This document shows, one piece after another, positions 1 through 5,049 of a DNA stretch of 5,049 nt; positions within the stretch are counted from its first letter, which is position 1, and each line of letters opens with the position of its first letter. The position numbers and the translations under genes were made by a program. The notes under the pieces were generated by a model, which saw only the letters and a program-made list of their open reading frames with translations, searched no databases and was not told where the DNA came from. Where the stretch lies: the NCBI GenBank assembly GCA_938048505.1, contig CALIUX010000220.1:1-5049 (forward strand). Reading direction: 5' to 3'. This stretch comes from an uncultured Pseudomonadales bacterium (GTDB lineage: Bacteria; Pseudomonadota; Gammaproteobacteria; Pseudomonadales; Cellvibrionaceae).

Positions 1-1901
1 ACATTCGCGGCATCATCTGCAGGGAAGGGGTAGTCATCTCCACCGCCTGCTAAGAAACCAAGCGTCACAATTCTAAAGGTTTGCGTCGCTGCGGTAGGCT
101 CCATAACGCCGTTTGTCATGAGTTTAACCTCCGTGCCGCCAGCTTCCGCGCCATTGCTGTCCAGTATGGTGATATCTTTGATGCGGGAACCTGGGGTAGA
201 TACAACAGGCTGTTCGCCAGAAGAATCAATCACTTGTGCAGTTGCGCCACTATCAAAGCTAAAGCGAATACCTGCAACTTGAGGGAAGCGCCCCGCGACA
301 TTTTCAACATTGGATACGCCATGCTCTAGTACCTCAACAAGTTGCTGGCCCGTTAAAGTGAGTAGTGTCAGCCCGTTGTTAAAGCGAAGAGCAATTTCTA
401 AATCCAGTTGTGATATTTCACCAGGGTTACTAATGCCTGCAATCCCTGCTGGAGGGTTACAGACCAATGCATCATCGCCTGTTGCACCAGCGGGAACATT
501 GCAAAACCCAATTGGCGCACGTATGCCGCCACCGTTTTTAATCGAAACGGCTACTGATGGCTCAATCTCTTGCGCATACTCGAGGTTGGCTTGTGCTGTG
601 AGGTTACCAAGGTTGGTTTCTTCGGTTCTTACTGAGCCGCGTTCACCATTTAAGTACACACCTGTTGATCCAAATACAACGCCCGCTCTTGCCGTGAGGG
701 CTGTAGTGAGCTCTTGCGATACGGTTTTAACGCCCGCAATGGCATCCGTTATGGCTAAGCTGTTTTCCATTAAGCCCGTCTCATCTGTGGCATAAGCACC
801 ATTGGTCATATCGTCAAGACGGTCAGATAAAATGATGCCTTTTTCATCAAAATCTAATAGCAAGCGGCCTAAATAGCGGTAGTCACCATCTGTATTAACC
901 ACTAAGACGGGCTCTTTTGATGCGCTCATGAATGATAATGGATAGTCATCTGCTGCGGTATCACCATCACGTAGGCGATCATTATCATCCGCAAGAATCG
1001 TATTGGACCCGCCCGCAACAATCACATCAACCCCGGTCAATAACGGTGCAAGTGCTTTTTCTATGGCAATTTGTTGCATATGCGAGAGCAGAATAATTTT
1101 ATTCACGCCTGTGCTAATGAGAGCATCAATGGCAGGTTGAATGGCCTCTGCTATTTCAGTCGCTGTGCCATTTGCTGCGGGTGTAATGACCACTTCATCA
1201 CCTGGCGAGGCAATCGCTTTGAGGTTGGGTGTGGTGGCGCCCACAATACCAATTGATTCACCGTTAACATCAATAACAGCGCTTTTTGCAATGCTGTTAT
1301 TGAGCTCTGAGGTCGCCATACCGTCTTTCGCTACAAGTGGAGCTAAGCTGGCATCCATTGCAAAGTCTAAATTTGCTGAGAGGTAAGGAAATTGTGCGCC
1401 TTGCCACGTAGCGTCTTCTTCGGTTTGTGCTTGCAGTAGGTCTGCTATGGCGCCAGTACCTAAATCAAACTCATGGTTACCAAATGCTGATGCGTTAACG
1501 CCCAGTGCGTTGAGGTAGGCGAGGTGCGCACGACCCGTATCGGGCAAACCTAAAGAAGAGAGCGAACTGTCGCTTGCAACGTTGTATTCAGGCCCGGGTA
1601 TCCAGTTGTCACCAGAGCTTAATAATAATGTGTTCGGATTCTCACTACGAAATTTCTTGACCAGCGCAGAGAAGCGCACAGCGTTATTAATAATGTCTCG
1701 TCCGCCATCCACATCGGCAAAATGCAATAACTGGAGCTGAAATGTTTTGGTATCCTCCTTTTTGTCTTTTTCCTTTTCTTTATTGTCATTGTCGCTGCAA
1801 GCGGTTAAACCTAATGCAAGTGCTGTGGCCACTAAGAACTGCTTTTTTAAGAGCTTGTTTTTTAGGGGCTGTTTTTTTAGGCAAAACTTTTTGATTTTCA
1901 T
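1..1901 (-). CDS. 5'-nucleotidase / metallophosphatase family lipoprotein (3' end outside window)
   Basis: Likely hydrolyses phosphate esters such as nucleotides outside the cytoplasm. The frame is open from ATG at 1901-1899 to the window edge: 633 codons, C-terminus missing. The start is chosen for GAGGT at 1911-1907, five bases upstream; an in-frame ATG at 1913 overlaps that site and is less likely. A Lys-rich n-region and hydrophobic core end in lipobox LTAC (Cys35); Ser at +2 suggests outer-membrane sorting. A mixed-charge tether follows (37-52). The metallophosphatase domain (about 54-340) shows LLHFADVDGG (58-67), SSGDN (95-99), GNHEFD (141-146), LSHMQQ (272-277) and AGGSNT (296-301). 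The 5'-nucleotidase C-terminal domain shows NGGGIR (456-461), FNNGL (507-511) and GGGDDYPF (619-626), and has a Cys467/Cys481 pair that may form a disulfide loop. Oddity: classical enzymes have D-x-H and G-H-x-H/Q where this has D-x-D and GGSN. Substrate is uncertain; family membership is secure. Confidence 0.93.
   Translation of the reverse strand, partial: MKIKKFCLKKQPLKNKLLKKQFLVATALALGLTACSDNDNKEKEKDKKEDTKTFQLQLLHFADVDGGRDIINNAVRFSALVKKFRSENPNTLLLSSGDNWIPGPEYNVASDSSLSSLGLPDTGRAHLAYLNALGVNASAFGNHEFDLGTGAIADLLQAQTEEDATWQGAQFPYLSANLDFAMDASLAPLVAKDGMATSELNNSIAKSAVIDVNGESIGIVGATTPNLKAIASPGDEVVITPAANGTATEIAEAIQPAIDALISTGVNKIILLSHMQQIAIEKALAPLLTGVDVIVAGGSNTILADDNDRLRDGDTAADDYPLSFMSASKEPVLVVNTDGDYRYLGRLLLDFDEKGIILSDRLDDMTNGAYATDETGLMENSLAITDAIAGVKTVSQELTTALTARAGVVFGSTGVYLNGERGSVRTEETNLGNLTAQANLEYAQEIEPSVAVSIKNGGGIRAPIGFCNVPAGATGDDALVCNPPAGIAGISNPGEISQLDLEIALRFNNGLTLLTLTGQQLVEVLEHGVSNVENVAGRFPQVAGIRFSFDSGATAQVIDSSGEQPVVSTPGSRIKDITILDSNGAEAGGTEVKLMTNGVMEPTAATQTFRIVTLGFLAGGGDDYPFPADDAAN
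1839..1883 (-). repeat. Three imperfect 15-base tandem units in the signal-peptide n-region
   Basis: Codons 7-21 of the lipoprotein gene consist of three 15-base units, each ending in a C/T-T-A-A-A-A-A-A core followed by CAG or AAG. They encode CLKKQ, PLKNK and LLKKQ. The units lie in phase with the codons and lengthen the positively charged n-region to about 20 residues before the hydrophobic core (22-34), which is long for a lipoprotein signal. Each unit contains an A-run of six or seven bases. The repetition is seen directly; origin by tandem duplication is inferred. Confidence 0.6.
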
Positions 1902-1906
1902 GGGGT

Positions 1907-1911
1907 ACCTC
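1907..1911 (-). promoter_or_regulatory. Ribosome binding site of the lipoprotein gene
   Basis: The minus strand reads GAGGT followed by five bases (ACCCC) and then ATG at 1901. This supports the 1901 start over the in-frame ATG at 1913, which would lie upstream of and partly overlap this site and has no comparable purine-rich stretch of its own. Confidence 0.65.
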
Positions 1912-1982
1912 ATATCGAGTTCGTCTTATCTATATTCTGGGAACATTCTATTTTCATTTTGTGACACTTAAGCTTGATTTTT

Positions 1983-2008
1983 ATGACATTAAGATTAATG
2001 AGTGTCAT
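1983..2008. promoter_or_regulatory. Inverted repeat ATGACA-N14-TGTCAT, possible operator
   Basis: ATGACA at 1983-1988 and TGTCAT at 2003-2008 are perfect inverted arms of six bases, spaced by 14 AT-rich bases, so matching arm positions lie about two helical turns apart. The spacer is long and AT-rich, which fits a dimeric protein site better than a hairpin. Its position between two divergent genes allows control of both. Arms of six bases can arise by chance in an AT-rich region, so confidence is modest. Confidence 0.35.
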
Positions 2009-2034
2009 TTATATTCCACCTGGTGATGATCTTG

Positions 2035-2052
2035 CATTCATCTTCCTGTCAT
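2035..2052 (+). promoter_or_regulatory. Pho-box-like direct repeat upstream of the nuclease gene
   Basis: CATTCAT-CTTC-CTGTCAT forms two 7-base direct repeats separated by four bases, the 11-base period of PhoB sites (consensus CTGTCAT repeated every 11). The second copy is a perfect match and the first matches five of seven. It points toward the nuclease gene, ending 70 bases before its ATG. A further GTGTCAT lies at 2002, exactly 33 bases (three periods) upstream of the first copy. A possible -10 (TTTAAG, 2062-2067) follows after nine bases but is weak. PhoB control is inferred from the sequence match and the enzyme type. Confidence 0.45.
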
Positions 2053-2110
2053 CCTTATATGTTTAAGTTGTAATGTTTTTTGTAATAAGCATTTTTTGTA
2101 CCGAGGTTGT

Positions 2111-2114
2111 GGAG
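2111..2114 (+). promoter_or_regulatory. Ribosome binding site of the nuclease gene
   Basis: GGAG lies eight bases before ATG at 2123. It decides the start: an upstream in-frame TTG at 2096 would put this site inside the coding sequence and would add nine residues (with a Cys and a Glu) ahead of a normal signal peptide. Confidence 0.75.
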
Positions 2115-2122
2115 AATATAAA

Positions 2123-5020
2123 ATGATTAAAAAAGTGGCATATTTATCGATGCTTGCCGGATTGAGTATTAATGTGCAAGCAGAGTTACTCATTAAAACC
2201 GTTTTTGACGGCCCTTTGCCGGGCGGTCTACCAAAGGGTATTGAGCTTGTTGCAACAGAAGATATTGCTGATTTAAGTCTCTATGGTGTAGGCAGCGCTA
2301 ATAATGGCGGCGGCTCTGATGGAGAAGAATTTACCTTTCCCAATGGCGCGCTAAACCGTGGTGATGTTATTTATATCGCAAGTGAAGCGCTTCAGTTTGA
2401 AACCTTTTTTGGCTTTGCACCCACTTATACCTCAGGCTCTATGGTCATTAATGGAGATGATGCTATTGAGGTTTTCTTTAATGGCGAAGTTACGGATGTC
2501 TTTGGTGACGTTGATGTAGATGGCTCGGGTGAAGTTTGGGAATATTTAGATGGCTGGGCATCTCGTAGTGTTTTGGAGGCCAGTCAAGGTGTATTTGATG
2601 CGGCGAACTGGATGTTTAGCGGCCGCAATGCGTTGGATGGTGAATTGCTGAATGAAACAGCATCCAGCCCAGTGCCTTTGCAGGGCGGCATGTCGCAAGG
2701 TGATGACTCTCAAGATGAAGAACCAGTAGACGGTGAGGGTGATCAAGTCGCTACTGTTCAAAAGATCTCTGCTATTCAAGGTGTTTCAAATAGCGATAGT
2801 GATGCTAGTCCGCTTCTTGGGCAAAAAGTGATTGTCGAAGCAATGGTTGTAGGCGACTTTCAAGAGGAAGATGCTGATCAATCTCGAAATCTTCGCGGTT
2901 TTTATTTACAAGAAGAAACAGTTGATCAAGATAACAGCCCTCTTTCTTCTGAAGGCCTATTTGTTTTTGATACCAGTTTTGGTGTTGATGTAAATGTGGG
3001 TGATGTTGTTCGTGTTACCGGTGAAGTGGCAGAATTTTTTGGTGAAACCCAGCTGAGTCAAATTACGCAAGTTGAAGTTTTGCAAGCGGGCGATATGAGT
3101 GCACTTTCGCAGGTGAGCCCAGCAAGAATTAATTTGTTGGCAAGCAATGCTATAACGCAAAATGCAAACGGTGTTTATCAGCCTGATTTAGAGGCGTTTG
3201 AAGGTATGCTTGTCACCTTCGACAATTCACTGACTATTGTTGAGTTATTTCAATTAGATCGCTTTAATGAAATTCGCCTTATAGCTGGTGAAAGACCAGT
3301 GCAGTTTACGCAAAATAATTTCCCTAATGCAGAGGGGTATCAGGCTCATCAACAAGCAATTGGCGCGCGTACTATTACTTATGATGATGGTTTAAGTACG
3401 CAAAATACATCCATTAATATGCTAGATGGTTTTGCCCCTTATAGCGAAGAAAGCGCACCCAGAATGGGCGATACTAGTAATAATTTAATAGGTGTCTTGA
3501 GTTATCAATGGGCGGGTAATGCGGCCTCTCCTGCAACTTGGCGTGTGCGCTCGCACTTTGATGGTGCTAATACATTTACCTCTACATTGAATGGCGACTC
3601 ACCCAATCCTCGCCCGTTGTCTGCTCCTACTGTAAACGGAAACTTGAAAATCGCTTCTTTTAATGTTTTGAATTTATTTAAAACATTGGATGCGCCAAAT
3701 GTTCAAACAGCTGTTGGGCAAGATCCACGGGGCGCCGATGATCTGACTAACTTTGGTGTCGAGCCCGCAACATTTGAGTTTGATAGACAATTATCGAAAC
3801 TCGTTAATGCCGTTGTTGCCATGCAGGCTGATATTATTGGTCTTGTTGAGTTAGAAAACGACTTTGACGCAGTGAATGATGGTTCAACAGCAATAGAAGT
3901 ATTTGTGAATGCGATTAATAATGTTCTAGGAAACGATGTCTATGACTATGTTTACCCTGGAAGCCAATTTGTTGGAGCCGATGCGATTAGTGTTGGCTTT
4001 ATCTATAATAAAAATGTTGTATCTCTCACTGATAATGCAAGTATTGCAATTCTAGATGATACTGTTGCCCAGCAATTACCTGAATTCTCATCGCATGATT
4101 TTGAATTAGACCCCATCTTTAATGGGCCTGCGACTAATCGTGTTTCGTTAGCGGTAACATTTACACATATTGTCAGTGAGCAAAATTTAACGGTTGTCTC
4201 AAATCATTTTAAGTCCAAAGGCCCATCTGGATTAAGTGATACGACTAGCCCTAATTTTGATCAGCAAGACGGTGCGGCATTTTGGAATGATCGTCGAAAT
4301 AATGCCGCCATCGCATTAACGTCTTGGTTAAAGACGTTTCCTACCGGTATAGAAGAAGATAAAGTTGTTCTGTTGGGTGATTTTAATGCCTATGCTCAAG
4401 AAGACCCAATCCAAACTGTTATGGCCCAAGGCTTTACAAATGTTGAAGATGAAGACGCTTACTCTTTTGTTTTTAATGGTCAAGTGGGTACGTTAGATTA
4501 TGGCTTTATCAGTGACAATTTAGTAGATGCTTTCCAAGGTGCTGCCGTATGGCATATCAATGCGGATGAAGCCGACGCATTGGATTACAATATTGATTTT
4601 GGTCGTGATGCTCAGTATTTTAATGGTGATTCTGCAGCACGTAACTCAGACCATGACCCCCTTGTTTTTGGGCTAGAATTACAAGCCAAAGAGCAACCGG
4701 TTGAGTTAACGCTTACCGCTATCATTCAGCAATTTGAATCAGGTATTCAAGAGGGTTCAATAGAGGGGACGTCACGTTTTTCTTATTGGTTTGCAAGTCT
4801 ATTTAAAAAGAAGCTGTTAATTGCACAGTCTTTAATTGAGCAAGGGCGAAATCGTGCAGCGTGCTTTTGGCTGAATAGCACTATTGTAAAGTCGGATGGT
4901 GAAGCAAACCCAAGGGATCTTATTTCTGGTACGGGTGTAGCAGAGCTTAATAATGACTTGGTTTTATTTTCCGATAAGCTTGCGTGTGCAGAAGTGAAAA
5001 TGCGTAAGACTTTTTGGTAG
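2123..5020 (+). CDS. ExeM/NucH-family secreted endonuclease with lamin-tail-like, OB-fold and EEP domains
   Basis: Predicted secreted, metal-dependent nuclease of 965 residues that cuts extracellular DNA or RNA. Residues 1-20 are a signal peptide, probably cut after VQA. Residues 21-185 resemble the lamin-tail-like domain of bacterial nucleases and carry an EF-hand-like loop DVDVDGSGEVWE (129-140). An acidic linker (about 191-208) leads to an OB-fold (210-321) and a second beta-rich segment (322-505) with the family's EGMLVTF signature. The EEP catalytic domain (about 508-853) has SFNVLN (512-517), RGAD (536-539), VELEN (575-579), SNHFKSKG (693-700), GDFNAY (752-757), LDYGF (791-795) and SDHDP (842-846), so all expected catalytic residues are present. 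Residues 858-965 form a helical module with the only mature cysteines, Cys914 and Cys955. The GlyGly-CTERM sorting tail common in this family is absent. It is divergent from a nucleotidase-like lipoprotein and has a Pho-box-like site upstream. ATG 2123 is chosen for GGAG at 2111. Confidence 0.93.
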   Translation: MIKKVAYLSMLAGLSINVQAELLIKTVFDGPLPGGLPKGIELVATEDIADLSLYGVGSANNGGGSDGEEFTFPNGALNRGDVIYIASEALQFETFFGFAPTYTSGSMVINGDDAIEVFFNGEVTDVFGDVDVDGSGEVWEYLDGWASRSVLEASQGVFDAANWMFSGRNALDGELLNETASSPVPLQGGMSQGDDSQDEEPVDGEGDQVATVQKISAIQGVSNSDSDASPLLGQKVIVEAMVVGDFQEEDADQSRNLRGFYLQEETVDQDNSPLSSEGLFVFDTSFGVDVNVGDVVRVTGEVAEFFGETQLSQITQVEVLQAGDMSALSQVSPARINLLASNAITQNANGVYQPDLEAFEGMLVTFDNSLTIVELFQLDRFNEIRLIAGERPVQFTQNNFPNAEGYQAHQQAIGARTITYDDGLSTQNTSINMLDGFAPYSEESAPRMGDTSNNLIGVLSYQWAGNAASPATWRVRSHFDGANTFTSTLNGDSPNPRPLSAPTVNGNLKIASFNVLNLFKTLDAPNVQTAVGQDPRGADDLTNFGVEPATFEFDRQLSKLVNAVVAMQADIIGLVELENDFDAVNDGSTAIEVFVNAINNVLGNDVYDYVYPGSQFVGADAISVGFIYNKNVVSLTDNASIAILDDTVAQQLPEFSSHDFELDPIFNGPATNRVSLAVTFTHIVSEQNLTVVSNHFKSKGPSGLSDTTSPNFDQQDGAAFWNDRRNNAAIALTSWLKTFPTGIEEDKVVLLGDFNAYAQEDPIQTVMAQGFTNVEDEDAYSFVFNGQVGTLDYGFISDNLVDAFQGAAVWHINADEADALDYNIDFGRDAQYFNGDSAARNSDHDPLVFGLELQAKEQPVELTLTAIIQQFESGIQEGSIEGTSRFSYWFASLFKKKLLIAQSLIEQGRNRAACFWLNSTIVKSDGEANPRDLISGTGVAELNNDLVLFSDKLACAEVKMRKTFW

Positions 5021-5049
5021 TCGGGTATATATTGTAAGTTTTTTAGTAC

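Larger units (their letters stand above)
1902..2122. promoter_or_regulatory. Divergent intergenic control region
   Basis: These 221 bases separate the two divergent start codons and must carry both promoters. The region is AT-rich and contains no open frame of note. Five TGTCA or TGACA-type elements are scattered through it: 1961-1967 and 1983-1989 (minus-strand TGTCA), 2002-2008 and 2046-2052 (plus-strand TGTCAT), and a weaker CATTCAT at 2035-2041. A candidate minus-strand sigma70 pair is ATGAAA (1957-1952) and TATAGA (1934-1929), 17 bases apart, four of six matches each, so weak. For the plus strand, TTTAAG at 2062-2067 is a poor -10 candidate. The nuclease leader also has two copies of TTTTTTGTA (2076-2084, 2092-2100) of unknown meaning. 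Confidence 0.6.

Noticed and set aside
310..795. 161-codon open frame on the plus strand, with similar smaller ones at 81-329, 1071-1256, 1141-1386 and 1747-1971
   Set aside because: All lie antisense to the lipoprotein gene, whose minus-strand frame is continuous from 1901 to base 1 with clear family motifs. The plus-strand translations are low-complexity Ser/Ala/Pro-rich or composition-driven and show no domain.
1839..1890. T-rich stretches on the plus strand that look like terminator tails
   Set aside because: They are the complement of Lys codons in the lipoprotein signal peptide, and no plus-strand gene ends there.
2096..2122. Upstream TTG start for the nuclease, adding nine residues
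   Set aside because: The GGAG ribosome binding site at 2111-2114 lies within this stretch and serves the ATG at 2123, which begins a normal signal peptide.
2546..3160. Minus-strand open frames at 2546-2779 and 2957-3160
   Set aside because: Both are antisense to the nuclease gene, short, and without a recognisable motif or a convincing ribosome binding site.
5021..5049. Possible terminator after the nuclease stop codon
   Set aside because: There is a short T-run near 5039-5044 but no stem precedes it in the visible bases; the window ends too soon to judge.

Overview
The window holds two genes, transcribed away from each other from a shared 221-base intergenic region, and both encode exported phosphoester-cleaving enzymes. 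The base composition (moderate, roughly mid-40s % GC by eye), an acidic low-cysteine secreted nuclease of the ExeM/NucH type, and a lipoprotein with a type II signal peptide suggest a Gram-negative, probably marine or aquatic gammaproteobacterium. This placement is an inference from gene content; no rRNA or other marker is present.

Layout. From 1901 down to the left edge (minus strand) runs a 5'-nucleotidase/metallophosphatase-family lipoprotein, cut off by the window edge close to its C-terminus (633 complete codons visible). It is open from its ATG to base 1, so all long plus-strand frames in 1-1900 are shadows. From 1902 to 2122 lies the divergent control region, with ribosome binding sites for both genes, a Pho-box-like direct repeat (2035-2052) facing the nuclease, and an inverted repeat of ATGACA/TGTCAT (1983-2008). 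From 2123 to 5020 (plus strand) is a complete 965-residue secreted endonuclease. Its order is signal peptide, lamin-tail-like domain, acidic linker, OB-fold, second beta-rich segment, endonuclease/exonuclease/phosphatase (EEP) catalytic domain, and a C-terminal helical module with the protein's only two cysteines. The last 29 bases (5021-5049) show no terminator hairpin.

Working model (inference). The nuclease would cut extracellular DNA (or RNA) to small fragments and nucleotides, and the surface or periplasmic nucleotidase would release phosphate and nucleosides from them. The Pho-box-like site fits phosphate-starvation control of the nuclease. No entirely new system is evident. The points most worth a second look are the altered metal-ligand set of the nucleotidase, the unusual C-terminal module of the nuclease, and the phased TGTCA elements between the genes.
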